Assembly: GCF_003710825.1 (NCBI RefSeq)
Contig: NZ_RHHQ01000017.1
Location: forward strand, 1-64,000
From: Brevibacillus fluminis
Lineage (GTDB): Bacteria; Bacillota; Bacilli; Brevibacillales; Brevibacillaceae
Reading direction: 5' to 3'
Length of the DNA stretch: 64,000 bases
This document shows, piece by piece, positions 33,031 to 41,808 of the stretch. A program made the position numbers and the translations under genes. Under the pieces are notes generated by a model, which ran no database searches, had not been told where the DNA came from, and worked only from the letters and a program-made list of their open reading frames with translations. Every line of letters starts with the position of its first letter. The first letter of the stretch is position 1.

Positions 33031-33852
33031 ATGATGCAGAAAGTGATACTGGTCGTAATCGACGGACTGCAGTACGAAACGGCGCTGACGCAGATGGGCT
33101 TTCTCAACCATTTGGTCGAAAAAGGAAAGGCCGCGCATCTGAAGGTCATCTCGGAATTGCCCAGCATGTCTAGACCGCTGTACGAAGTACTGCTCACAGG
33201 TACGCCAAGCTCGGTCAATGGCATCACCTCCAATCAAGCGGTACGGCTCTCCAAGGAGCAAAGCTTGTTTCACCTCACGCGCGAGGCTGGTCTCCGCAAT
33301 GGCGCAGCCGCCTATTATTGGGTAAGCGAATTGTACAACAGAGCGCCGTTTCATTTTGTCGAGGACCGTCAGCAATACGATGAAAGCAAACCGATCCAAT
33401 GCGGCAGCTTTTACTTCGAAGACGCGTACCCCGACTCGCATCTCATCCTCGATGCCGAAATTATTCGCCGCAAACAAGACCCGCACTTTCTTTATATTCA
33501 TCCAATGGGATTGGACCATGCTGGACACGTATATGGCTCCAATTCCAAGCAATACCGCGGCAGGGCGATCGAGATGGATGTTATTTTGGCGAATCTGCTG
33601 CCCGAATGGATGGACGCCGGCTATCAAATCATGATTACCGCTGATCATGGAATGAATGAGGATGGCCAGCATGGCGGCACAGGAGACGCAGAGCGTCACG
33701 TTCCGTTCTATGCGATCGGCTCGGCGTTTCAGCCGGGGTCCTATTCAGAATCGATGCCGCAGCTGGCTGTAGCTCCGCTCGTGTGCAAGCTTTTGGGCAT
33801 CAATCCATCAGAGGCAATGATTACACATTCCTATCCGTTTTTGGTCGGATAA
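33031..33852 (+). CDS. Alkaline-phosphatase-superfamily phosphodiesterase/pyrophosphatase
   Basis: A protein of 273 residues without signal peptide. ILVVIDGLQYE holds the first metal aspartate; SMSRPLYEVLLTG supplies the nucleophile Ser/Thr region; HPMGLDHAGHVYG and ITADHGMNEDGQHGG supply the remaining metal His/Asp. It is short for the nucleotide-pyrophosphatase group. Being cytoplasmic and encoded between binding protein and permeases, it probably cleaves the imported substrate. A strong AAGGAGG precedes two adjacent ATG codons. Confidence 0.87.
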   Translation: MMQKVILVVIDGLQYETALTQMGFLNHLVEKGKAAHLKVISELPSMSRPLYEVLLTGTPSSVNGITSNQAVRLSKEQSLFHLTREAGLRNGAAAYYWVSELYNRAPFHFVEDRQQYDESKPIQCGSFYFEDAYPDSHLILDAEIIRRKQDPHFLYIHPMGLDHAGHVYGSNSKQYRGRAIEMDVILANLLPEWMDAGYQIMITADHGMNEDGQHGGTGDAERHVPFYAIGSAFQPGSYSESMPQLAVAPLVCKLLGINPSEAMITHSYPFLVG

Positions 33853-33922
33853 TGAACGGATGCATTAGCGGATTCCCCCTGCAACAGCGGGGGGGACATC
33901 TGCTACAAAGGGGAGACTTACG

Positions 33923-34774
33923 ATGCGTTGGAAGACTCGCAATCAAATGTTGTATTTGTTTTTGCTTCCTTTTCTTTTCGTTACGGTCGCTTTCATGCTG
34001 CTGCCGCTTATCGCGATGGTAATCAGCAGCTTCACCGCAGACGGCGGTGGGGCGTGGACCCTTTCTCAATACGCGACGGCATTAACCAACAAATTTTATT
34101 TAGTCGCTTTGAAAAACAGCATCTTCATCTCGTTTTTCTCCAGTATCGCCGGGATTCTCATAGCACTCTTTGCCGCTTATTCCATCACCCGATTTTCCGC
34201 AAAAAGTCGCGAGTTCATCCTGATGCTATCCAACATGACATCCAACTTTGCCGGGGTGCCGCTTGCGTTTGCCTATATGATTTTGCTCGGAAGTAACGGG
34301 CTGTTTACACTTCTGTTTAAGCAGTGGGGCTGGGATGTGTTCGCCTCATTTGATTTGTACAGCTGGACGGGACTTGCCTTTGTCTACTTCTACTTTCAGC
34401 TACCACTCGCGATTCTCATGCTGTACCCGACCTATTTCGGGATCCATCAGCAGTGGCGGGAATCTGCCACATTGCTTGGGGCGTCCACTTTTCAGTTTTG
34501 GCGTTCTATCGGCATTCCCGTCGTGCTTCCAGGGATCGCCGGAACATTCAGCATTTTGTTTGCCAACGCGATGGGCGCTTATGCGACTGCCTATGCATTA
34601 GTAGGCAGCAATTATAATCTGTTGGCGATCCGGATCGGGACGATGGTTTCCGGCGATATTTACGTGAAGCCGGAGCTCGCAGGAGCGCTCGCCGTCATTT
34701 TGGCGATCATTATGGTGGTCGCGATTTGGTTTAATGAGACGATGATGCGGCGGGTGAGGAGGGATTTGCAATGA
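33923..34774 (+). CDS. ABC transporter permease (PotB/PhnU-like)
   Basis: A protein of 283 residues with six membrane helices (first: YLFLLPFLFVTVAFMLLPLI) and a permease loop RESATLLGASTFQFWRSIGIP, the EAA-type contact with the ATPase. It belongs to the polyamine/iron/phosphonate-type permease group. It overlaps the next permease by 4 bp. Confidence 0.9.
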   Translation: MRWKTRNQMLYLFLLPFLFVTVAFMLLPLIAMVISSFTADGGGAWTLSQYATALTNKFYLVALKNSIFISFFSSIAGILIALFAAYSITRFSAKSREFILMLSNMTSNFAGVPLAFAYMILLGSNGLFTLLFKQWGWDVFASFDLYSWTGLAFVYFYFQLPLAILMLYPTYFGIHQQWRESATLLGASTFQFWRSIGIPVVLPGIAGTFSILFANAMGAYATAYALVGSNYNLLAIRIGTMVSGDIYVKPELAGALAVILAIIMVVAIWFNETMMRRVRRDLQ

Positions 34775-35565
34775 AAGAGCGCAAGTGGTTCCATACCTCG
34801 ACGATCACCGTCGTGCTGGTCTATCTCTTTCTGCCGCTCTTGGCGACGTTTCTGTATTCAATCGCCACTGACTGGTATCGGACGGTACTTCCGGAAGGCT
34901 ATACCTTTCAATGGTATGCGGATCTGTATGCCGATCCACGCTTCATGGATGCGATCGGACGGACGTTGTTTGTCTGCGGCGTAACTATCGTGGCCAGCCT
35001 CGTGACGATGGTTCCATCGATCTTCATTGTTACGGTTTACCTGCCTCGATGGGAGCGATGGTTTCAGGCTTTGGTGACCATGCCATATGCCATTCCACCC
35101 GTCGTGCTCGCCGTCGGCTTGATCAAAATTTACTCAAGCGGTCCATTCGAGCTGTCCGGCACGGTGTGGATCGTCATCGGCGCCTATTTTATTAGCATTC
35201 TGCCTTATATGTACCAGGGCATTCGCAACAGCATGCGGACGGTGGACGCCGTGCGACTGGTCGATGCGGCAGAGCTTTTGGGAGCTAGCAAAATGCAAGC
35301 GTTTTGGCGTGTCATTTTCCCTAATATATTGCCGGGGATCATGGTTTCGACCTTATTGTCGTTCTCGATCTTGTTCGGCGAGTTCGTTTTGGCGAATCTG
35401 TTAATCGGCGGCCATTACGAGATGATCCAAATCTACCTAAAACGCAGGATGGATGAAAACGGCCATTTGTCCAGTGCGATTGTCGTATCGTACTTTGTGT
35501 TGATATTCCTATTATCCTGGGTGATTTTGCGGCTCGGTCGCATGCAGAAGGAGGGCAGAAAATGA
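34771..35565 (+). CDS. ABC transporter permease (PotC-like)
   Basis: A protein of 264 residues with six membrane helices and the EAA loop VDAAELLGASKMQAFWRVIFP. It forms the heterodimeric channel with the preceding permease. GAGGAGGG lies before the ATG, inside the upstream gene; the stop overlaps the ATPase start by 4 bp. Confidence 0.9.
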   Translation: MKERKWFHTSTITVVLVYLFLPLLATFLYSIATDWYRTVLPEGYTFQWYADLYADPRFMDAIGRTLFVCGVTIVASLVTMVPSIFIVTVYLPRWERWFQALVTMPYAIPPVVLAVGLIKIYSSGPFELSGTVWIVIGAYFISILPYMYQGIRNSMRTVDAVRLVDAAELLGASKMQAFWRVIFPNILPGIMVSTLLSFSILFGEFVLANLLIGGHYEMIQIYLKRRMDENGHLSSAIVVSYFVLIFLLSWVILRLGRMQKEGRK

Positions 35566-36602
35566 GTTACGTTCGGATTGATAATGTGACAAAGCACTTT
35601 CAGGATGCACAGGTGCTCAAAAATGTTTCGCTCACGATTGAGAAAGGGGAGCTGGTCACGCTGCTCGGGCCGAGCGGCTGCGGGAAAAGCACGCTCTTGC
35701 GCTGCATCGCCGGTCTGCATGAGATCGATGCCGGTGGACGGATGTACATCGGGGATACGGATATCACCCAGCTAGCTCCGAAAGAGCGCAGCGTCGGGAT
35801 GGTGTTTCAATCCTACGCGCTGTTTCCCAATATGAATGTATATGAAAACATAAGCTTCGGCTTGAAAATGAAGGGGATGAGCCCTGCCGATTATCGGGGA
35901 AAAGTCGAAAAGATGATCCAGCTGGTCGATTTGACGGGCAGAGAAAAGTCGTACCCGCACCAGCTGTCAGGCGGACAGCAGCAACGGGTGGCTCTCGCTC
36001 GCTCCCTGGTGGTCGAGCCTAAGGTGCTCCTGCTCGATGAGCCGTTGTCAGCCCTGGATGCAAAAATCCGGAAAAGCTTGCAAATCGAGCTGAAAAAAAT
36101 CCAACAGGAACTGTCCATTACCACGATTTTCGTCACCCATGACCAAGAGGAAGCGCTAACGGTTTCGGATCGGGTGTTTATCATGAACAAAGGCGAATTG
36201 GTGCAATACGGTTCACCAGCCGACATTTACGCTGCGCCAACGAGTGAATTCGTCGCCCGCTTCATCGGCAGCTATAACGTGTTTACGGCTCGGGAGCTAG
36301 GCGCCCTAACAGGTGTGAACTACCCGACGGAGCGCAGCTATGCGATTCGACCTGAGGTTATCTCCCTCTCCCCTGGTGATCAGTTTGGCAACTTAGATGC
36401 GACAGCCGGGTGGGAAGTGCCAGGAACCGTCCGCAGCGTCACATTGAAAGGGAATGTAATCCGCTATCAAGTAGATGTGCACGAAGTACAGCTTTCTGTC
36501 GATGTGCTGAATTCGGGCGCACTGGAGTGGTGCCAGGTCAACACTCCTGTTACCTTGACGATCCCCAGACGAGAGTGCATCCCGCTGAGACAAGGAGGGT
36601 AG
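35562..36602 (+). CDS. ABC transporter ATPase (PotA/FbpC group)
   Basis: A protein of 346 residues: Walker A GPSGCGKST (about 36-44), signature LSGGQQQRVALARSL, Walker B VLLLDEPLSALD, H-loop FVTHDQEEALTVSD, and a C-terminal TOBE-type region (about 255-345). It energises the two upstream permeases. The start overlaps the permease stop (ATGA) behind GAAGGAGGG. Confidence 0.93.
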   Translation: MSYVRIDNVTKHFQDAQVLKNVSLTIEKGELVTLLGPSGCGKSTLLRCIAGLHEIDAGGRMYIGDTDITQLAPKERSVGMVFQSYALFPNMNVYENISFGLKMKGMSPADYRGKVEKMIQLVDLTGREKSYPHQLSGGQQQRVALARSLVVEPKVLLLDEPLSALDAKIRKSLQIELKKIQQELSITTIFVTHDQEEALTVSDRVFIMNKGELVQYGSPADIYAAPTSEFVARFIGSYNVFTARELGALTGVNYPTERSYAIRPEVISLSPGDQFGNLDATAGWEVPGTVRSVTLKGNVIRYQVDVHEVQLSVDVLNSGALEWCQVNTPVTLTIPRRECIPLRQGG

Positions 36603-36606
36603 TCCA

Positions 36607-37401
36607 TTGTCGCTCTTATCCGAGGAACGAAAAAGCATCATAGTAGATGAATTGAATCGCAATAACAAAGTAAAGGTCGTCGCATTAGCGGAACGTCTGC
36701 AAGTATCGAGCGAGACGATCCGACGCGATATGGATGTGTTAGAGAAACTCGGGCTTCTCACACGGGTCTATGGCGGTGCCGTAAAACGCGGCTATCAGGC
36801 GGGCGAGCCTCCCTATGAGAACCGGCAGGACCTCAACCGTGAAGCCAAGCAGCGAATCGGGCAAAAAGCAGCTTCACTTTTGCAAGACGGCGATACGATT
36901 CTCATGGATACGGGCACGACTGTGCTTGAGTTGGCACGCTCGATCCGCGACCGCAAACGGCTGACGATCTTGACGAATTCCGTTCCGGTTGCATCCCTCC
37001 TGATCAACGCGATACACAATCATGTGTTCAGCGGCAAAGTCATCATGCTAGGCGGCGAGCTCAATCCGGAGCAGCAGTCGAGCGGCGGCGCGCTGTGCGA
37101 AAGCTTCTTGTCCGCTTTCCATGTGGACCGCGCCTTCATTTCCGTCGGCGGAGTTTCGCTCGTGACCGGCATCAGCGATTATGATTTGAGCGAATCGATG
37201 GTCACACGCAAAATGATCAGTGTGGCTAAAGAAGTTATCGTGCTCGCGGATTCCAGCAAAATCGGCATACAGGCTTTTTGCCAAATCGCACCGTTGGAAG
37301 CTGTCGACCTCCTGATCTCCGATCTGCCAAACCCGTCCTCGTGGGCAGCGGAATTGGAGCAAAAAGGGATTGCATGGTTAGAGGCATCAGAAGTAGAATA
37401 G
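36607..37401 (+). CDS. DeoR-family transcriptional regulator
   Basis: A protein of 264 residues: N-terminal DeoR winged helix (ERKSIIVDELNRNNKVKVVALAERLQVSSETIRRDMDVLE) and a C-terminal sugar-phosphate isomerase-like sensor (LMDTGTTVLELARSI, SVGGVSLVTGISDYDLSE, ADSSKIG). DeoR proteins usually bind phosphorylated sugars. It is translated from a TTG 7 nt after AAGGAGGG and closes the ABC/phosphohydrolase operon, so it probably represses it; a phosphosugar freed from the imported substrate would be a sensible inducer (inference). Confidence 0.9.
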   Translation: MSLLSEERKSIIVDELNRNNKVKVVALAERLQVSSETIRRDMDVLEKLGLLTRVYGGAVKRGYQAGEPPYENRQDLNREAKQRIGQKAASLLQDGDTILMDTGTTVLELARSIRDRKRLTILTNSVPVASLLINAIHNHVFSGKVIMLGGELNPEQQSSGGALCESFLSAFHVDRAFISVGGVSLVTGISDYDLSESMVTRKMISVAKEVIVLADSSKIGIQAFCQIAPLEAVDLLISDLPNPSSWAAELEQKGIAWLEASEVE

Positions 37402-37420
37402 GAAGACAACGTAAGACGTG

Positions 37421-37452
37421 GCGCCGCCAAAAGCTTGGCGGGCTGCGTTTTT
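37421..37452 (+). terminator. Terminator of the ABC/DeoR operon
   Basis: CCGCCAA-AAGC-TTGGCGG followed by GCTGCGTTTTT. Confidence 0.75.
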
Positions 37453-37480
37453 CACATACAAGAATGAGGAGGCCACACGC

Positions 37481-37705
37481 ATGGCAAAAAGCAAAGCACA
37501 AAAGCAGCGCGACAAGCTGGTTCGGGAAGGCAGACGGAATCCAGCGGACAATCGAAGCCTCTTCGCATTGGTTGATATGCGATCGCGACGGACGAAAACA
37601 AAAGCAGAACAATGGAATCAAGTGAAACACAAAGGACGATCTTTCCAGGAGAGTGGAGATGATCGTCCTTGTTTTTTGTCCGTGGCATGCTGCATGGGAT
37701 TTTGA
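37481..37705 (+). CDS. Small basic protein (YqkK-like) whose tail runs through its terminator
   Basis: A 74-residue ORF behind GAGGAGG. The first 50 residues (MAKSKAQKQRDKLVREGRRN and on to VKHKG) are very basic and resemble small conserved Bacillus proteins of the YqkK type. The last part (from GRSFQESGDD to PCFLSVACCMGF) is encoded by a 10-bp hairpin plus T-run that looks like the gene's intrinsic terminator, so the natural stop has probably been lost. Function unknown; RNA binding would fit the charge only. Confidence 0.65.
   Translation: MAKSKAQKQRDKLVREGRRNPADNRSLFALVDMRSRRTKTKAEQWNQVKHKGRSFQESGDDRPCFLSVACCMGF
37632..37677 (+). terminator. Intrinsic terminator inside the 3' part of the YqkK-like ORF
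   Basis: AAGGACGATC (37632-37641) pairs with GATCGTCCTT (37661-37670), followed by GTTTTTTG. Confidence 0.85.
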
Positions 37706-37750
37706 TGAATGGAGATCATATTGGAGAATGCTTGCAAAGGAGGAAACACC

Positions 37751-37987
37751 ATGGAAAACGAACAGAAGCCACACGTCGTGGCAGTGCGGAAAAATGGAGA
37801 TGGGGACATCATTCAGCTGCGCCTGTCCAATGGCAATGAAGTGGATTATCTCGTCGCACAGCGATTGGCAGCGCAGGGTGAGATCGAAAACGTCCAACTT
37901 TTCAAAGGGCGGGATGGAGATCAGCATTTGCGCAGCATCCCTGATGGGGATAAATCGAATAATTTGGACAACCTGCCGCTTTTTTAA
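37751..37987 (+). CDS. DUF3892-family small protein
   Basis: A 78-residue protein with the DUF3892 pattern HVVAVRKNGDGDIIQLRLSN and VDYLVAQRLAAQGEIENVQLF, ending with a polar tail. Function unknown; small soluble protein. Start at 37751 behind AAAGGAGG; a longer frame at 37709 lacks a ribosome site. Confidence 0.85.
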   Translation: MENEQKPHVVAVRKNGDGDIIQLRLSNGNEVDYLVAQRLAAQGEIENVQLFKGRDGDQHLRSIPDGDKSNNLDNLPLF

Positions 37988-38002
37988 GGGAAAAGGCAAG
38001 CA

Positions 38003-38034
38003 AAAAGCTCGATTCTTGGAATCGGGCTTTTTTG
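38003..38034 (+). terminator. Terminator after the DUF3892 gene
   Basis: AAGCTCGATTC-TTG-GAATCGGGCTT, then T-run. Confidence 0.85.
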
Positions 38035-38175
38035 TATTGGTATGGGAGTTAATTGGGGACGCAACGGAAAAAAACCACTAGCAGGGAATGCAGACCCAGG
38101 ATAAGTCGATGATCTATGCCTTTGTTTCTAAAAGCAACTAGTAAATACGAACCATTTTTAGTTGTTTTTGGATTC

Positions 38176-38214
38176 TTAACGTTGGATTTACATGTGTTTA
38201 ACGTTGTTTGTCTA
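38176..38214 (+). promoter_or_regulatory. Candidate PhoP box before the secreted phosphoesterase gene
   Basis: TTAACG-N5-TTTACA-N5-TTAACG-N5-TGTCTA at exact 11-bp steps; the first three resemble the PhoP direct-repeat hexamer. A -10-like TACTAT starts at 38213. The gene that follows encodes a secreted phosphoesterase, a usual target of PhoPR. Confidence 0.6.
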
Positions 38215-38274
38215 CTATTTAGGGGTAACAAACAATGAAAACAACATCAAACAAGGCGAGGAGAGAGATTCGTA

Positions 38275-39516
38275 ATGAAAAAAAAGCTTGTAGGTATCAC
38301 TGCTTCTGCCATCCTGTTGGGGGGAGTCTTGCCAAGCGTTGACTTCGCTCATGCTAAAGACGAAGTTTCTGCGAAAAAGGCAACGATGACATTTGACGTA
38401 ATCAGTGATATTCAAGGGGACCTTGAAGATTTTGGTCATGTTTTGCAAGACATCAGCAAGGGCAATCCAAAATCGGAAGCACTGATTGTCAATGGTGATA
38501 TTACCCCACGCGGCTACGATTCTGAATATCAAGCCGTACAGGATGTACTCGATCAGAATCCTCATCCCAAAAACGTGTGGTACAGCATCGGAAATCATGA
38601 GTTTTATGTGCCAAAGTGGAAAGATCCCCAAACGCTTGCTCAAAATACGTGGCCAAATGGTACAACGGAAGAAGAGTTGTTTGAAAATTTCTACCAATTC
38701 AGCGGGGAAGAGAGCGTTTATCATAAAAAAGAAATCAAAGGATATCCGTTTCTCTTCCTTGGCACAGAGAAATACATGAAATACCACGATTCGAAAATGT
38801 GGGATGAAGTCTTCATGAGCGATGAACAGCTGGAGTGGTTAAAAGAAAACCTGGAGCACTACAAGCAAAAGGATAAGGACAAGCCGATCTTTGTATTCTC
38901 CCATCATGTTCTCCCAGACAGTATCTCAGGTTCCAGGCAAGATCCTTATCTAAACGATTATTTGAATGTGGAGAAGCTCCTTGATATTCTGAAAGATTAT
39001 CCGCAGGTCGTTTTCTTTACGAGCCATACGCATTGGGATCTGAACCTGCCAGACTGGGCAGGCAAAAAGAAAGTGGAAGGTGGAGACAAGCACGGATTTA
39101 CCGTCGTAAACACAGGTGCCATACAAACGGGCTGGATGTCTGCAGGGCCAAATGGCGGCGAAATCGTCGCGCCGGATGGGGCAGCTTTCAAGCAAGGTCT
39201 TCGTTTGGAGGTAAATGGTGACGATGTCGTCATTCAGGCCTATGACTATCAACATGACAAAGTAATCAAGAAGCTCAGTATCCATAATGGCAAAATTGAA
39301 CAACTGGCGCCGGATGTAACGGCAGATGACAAGAAAAACGTGATTGTCGGTGCGACTTCCTATATGGAGTATGCCGTCGGCCAACAAAAGAACTGGCAGG
39401 ATTACGATCCGGCAAATCCGCCGACATTTCCAGGAAACCAGGTCGTGTATGTCCGCCATAAAGGGGAAATGAATCTGGAAGACGGTAAGTCTAAGCTGCT
39501 CAAATTCAAGAAGTAA
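38275..39516 (+). CDS. Secreted metallophosphoesterase
   Basis: A protein of 413 residues with a signal peptide (cleavage near DFAHA-KDE, about residue 27) and a calcineurin-like fold. Metal motifs: SDIQGD (first motif; the usual DxH is DxQ), VNGDITPRGY, GNHEFY, FSHHVLP and TSHTHWD. The substitution H to Q in the first motif occurs in some family members but alters one metal ligand. A C-terminal beta-rich region (about 300-413) may bind substrate or wall. A possible PhoP box lies upstream. Substrate unknown. Confidence 0.9.
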   Translation: MKKKLVGITASAILLGGVLPSVDFAHAKDEVSAKKATMTFDVISDIQGDLEDFGHVLQDISKGNPKSEALIVNGDITPRGYDSEYQAVQDVLDQNPHPKNVWYSIGNHEFYVPKWKDPQTLAQNTWPNGTTEEELFENFYQFSGEESVYHKKEIKGYPFLFLGTEKYMKYHDSKMWDEVFMSDEQLEWLKENLEHYKQKDKDKPIFVFSHHVLPDSISGSRQDPYLNDYLNVEKLLDILKDYPQVVFFTSHTHWDLNLPDWAGKKKVEGGDKHGFTVVNTGAIQTGWMSAGPNGGEIVAPDGAAFKQGLRLEVNGDDVVIQAYDYQHDKVIKKLSIHNGKIEQLAPDVTADDKKNVIVGATSYMEYAVGQQKNWQDYDPANPPTFPGNQVVYVRHKGEMNLEDGKSKLLKFKK

Positions 39517-39621
39517 TTAAGGTTACAAGACTCACATGCTTCCACGGCTCTTTCATGCAGGCAACGACTCATGCATGGTACAATAGAAAGATAAAGTAAA
39601 GAGTGATAGGTGGAAGCTGAC

Positions 39622-40107
39622 ATGATTGTAAATGAAAAAATCAAAGCAGCAGAAGTGCTGTTGACTGGTGTGAATGGCGAGGATTTGGGGATCGTCTCCA
39701 CGAAAGAAGCGTTGAAAATGGCTAAAGAATTGAAGGTCGACCTCGTCTGTCTATCGCTCAGTTCAAGCCCGCCGCCGTGCAAGCTAGTTGACCAGACTTC
39801 TCATAAAAAACAGCTGAACCAAGAGAAGCAAAAGGAGCGAAAGACGGAAAAAGGCATGAAAACAAAAGAGATTCGTCTGAGCGCTTATATCGAAGAGCAC
39901 GATTACGACACGAAAAAGCGTCAGGCGGAGCGTATTTTGACGTCAGGGGATGCGGTTGAGCTGGTGGTGCGTCTCGAGAAGAAGGAGAGCCAAGCGGCAA
40001 AAGAGCTGATCGAGCAGCTTGTCCGTGACCTCAAGCATTGTGGCATGCAGGATAAAGGCATACAGGTGAGCGGCAAGCAGGTGGTCGCTATCGTCAAGCC
40101 GTTGTAA
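39622..40107 (+). CDS. Divergent translation initiation factor IF-3 paralogue
   Basis: A protein of 161 residues with both IF-3 domains: N-domain MIVNEKIKAAEVLLTGVNGE, basic linker (HKKQLNQEKQKERKTEKG), and C-domain KTKEIRLSAYIEEHDYDTK. The C-domain lacks the conserved FKGR-type segment that follows the RxxGD strand in ordinary IF-3 (here VRLEKKESQAAKE). It is not followed by rpmI-rplT but by its own terminator, so it is an extra, orphan copy. I use the ATG at 39622 after AGGTGG; a GTG at 39610 is the alternative. It may act on special ribosome states (inference). Confidence 0.85.
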   Translation: MIVNEKIKAAEVLLTGVNGEDLGIVSTKEALKMAKELKVDLVCLSLSSSPPPCKLVDQTSHKKQLNQEKQKERKTEKGMKTKEIRLSAYIEEHDYDTKKRQAERILTSGDAVELVVRLEKKESQAAKELIEQLVRDLKHCGMQDKGIQVSGKQVVAIVKPL

Positions 40108-40150
40108 AAAAACGGAGAATCCTACGATCAAGGATTCTCCGTTTTTTTCG
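40105..40150 (+). terminator. Terminator after the IF-3-like gene
   Basis: ACGGAGAATCC / GGATTCTCCGT stem, seven T. Confidence 0.9.
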
Positions 40151-40263
40151 CGGACATATGCGTATCTTCGTGTGGTACCCCAACTAGTCTTGACCCCTTT
40201 TGTTTTACCACAATTGCACGCAAGTAACGTCTTTCAACTGGCTCCGTTTTATTCCAGCCCCTG

Positions 40264-41676
40264 TCATGCATCAGGTAATGCTTGTTCTCGTACGGATTGG
40301 CTTGCCGGAAGAAAGCAGATCAGCGTCACAATGAGAGCAGACGTTATAAATAACACTGATCCCAAAATGGAGCTCGATATCGCATGAGCGAAATGCATCT
40401 GAGAATGTTCATCCGTACGATTCGCTGCATCAAATACGGATATGAGAATAGCCAGTCCCAACGAGGAACCGCTTTGATGCGCGACATTGATGAGACCCGA
40501 AGCTGCACCGGTATCGTGAGGATCTACACCAGAGAGCCCCAATGCAGTGAGCGGTTGGAAAACCATTCCGGCGCCAATGCCCATGATCATCAAGAGGATG
40601 AACATTTCCGGAAAGAACTGGGCTTGCACGGCAACGATCCAGCTTATCCAGAGGGTACCTATGATGGCTAGTAGCAAACCGGCCATCAGGACGTTCCTAT
40701 TTCCAAAACGATGCACCATCCCTGGAATCAAATACATAATCCCGAACTGGGCACCTGTAAATGGCAGGAAGGCTGAACCTGCCTCCAGTGAGCTGAAACC
40801 GAGCACGTTTTGCAAATACTGAGGGATAAAGAAGAAGAGTGAAAAATTCCCACACACCATGAGGAACCTTCCAAGATAAGCCCCGGACCGTTGGCGGTTC
40901 GCAAACAATCGGAGCGGGATGATCGGCTCCGTTGCCCGGGCTTCAATAAGAACGAATGCCGCTAACAAAATAATCCCGGCAGCAAGCGAAATCCATGTTT
41001 CAGGTTTCCCCCAACCGCTCTCGGCAGCCTGAACAAAGCCGTATACCAACGCGGTCATCCCGATGACGGAGACAATCGCACCCCAAAAATCAAAACGTCC
41101 GGTCCTCGTACCTGTTTTCTGTATATACCTCTGTACCAAATACATCAAAGCAATCCCAATGGGTACATTGATGAACATCCCGACACGCCAAGACATAAAA
41201 TCGGTGAAAAATCCGCCAAGAAGGAGACCGATACTGCCGCCCCCAGCTGAAACCGCGCTGTACATCGCAATTGCTTTGGAACGTTCCTTAGCCTCGACAA
41301 AGCTCGCAGACAGTAATGCTAGTGCAGCAGGCGTTGCTAAAGCAGCTGCAAAGCCTTGGAATGCACGGGAAACCAGCAAAAATTCGGCAGTCGGCGCCAA
41401 ACCAGCCAGCATGGAGGCAAGCGAAAATAATCCAATGCCTACACCAAGCATTCTTCTGCGTCCCAGAAGGTCACCTGCCCGGGCACCAAGCAACAGGAAA
41501 CCGCCGAACGGCAAAATGTAGCTATTTTGGACCCAGGTCAAGCTGGTCGCCGTCATATGCAGCGAACGGCCGATTTCAGGGAGTGCCGTTACCATAATGG
41601 AGGCATCAAGCACAACAATCAGTTGACAAGCGATGATAATGGTTAAAATTATCCATTTTGACTGATGCATAATCAT
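40264..41676 (-). CDS. MFS drug:proton antiporter (DHA2, 14 helices)
   Basis: A protein of 470 residues with about 14 membrane helices. The N-terminal region has LDASIMVTALPEIGRSL (DHA2 motif D1-type) and GARAGDLLGRRRMLG (motif A), with GFFTDFMSWRVGMFINVPIG as motif C-like. These mark the EmrB/QacA group of multidrug exporters. The ATG at 41676 follows GGAAAGGAAC; the open frame extends to 42072 but that is the divergent gene's territory. It is paired with the AraC-type gene at 41809. Confidence 0.9.
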   Translation of the reverse strand: MIMHQSKWIILTIIIACQLIVVLDASIMVTALPEIGRSLHMTATSLTWVQNSYILPFGGFLLLGARAGDLLGRRRMLGVGIGLFSLASMLAGLAPTAEFLLVSRAFQGFAAALATPAALALLSASFVEAKERSKAIAMYSAVSAGGGSIGLLLGGFFTDFMSWRVGMFINVPIGIALMYLVQRYIQKTGTRTGRFDFWGAIVSVIGMTALVYGFVQAAESGWGKPETWISLAAGIILLAAFVLIEARATEPIIPLRLFANRQRSGAYLGRFLMVCGNFSLFFFIPQYLQNVLGFSSLEAGSAFLPFTGAQFGIMYLIPGMVHRFGNRNVLMAGLLLAIIGTLWISWIVAVQAQFFPEMFILLMIMGIGAGMVFQPLTALGLSGVDPHDTGAASGLINVAHQSGSSLGLAILISVFDAANRTDEHSQMHFAHAISSSILGSVLFITSALIVTLICFLPASQSVREQALPDA

Positions 41677-41808
41677 GTTCCTTTCCTTTTCCGTAATTTC
41701 GTGTTCCTGAAAAATATTATGAACGGAATCGGGGGAAGGAAGTAGACCGTTACTGCATGAAACTTGCCTAAAACTGCAAAGTGTTGTAGTTTGAAAAAGG
41801 AATGGGGG

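Noticed and set aside
32413..33699. 428-residue minus-strand ORF
   Set aside because: Antisense shadow of the binding-protein and phosphohydrolase genes, both with recognisable motifs.
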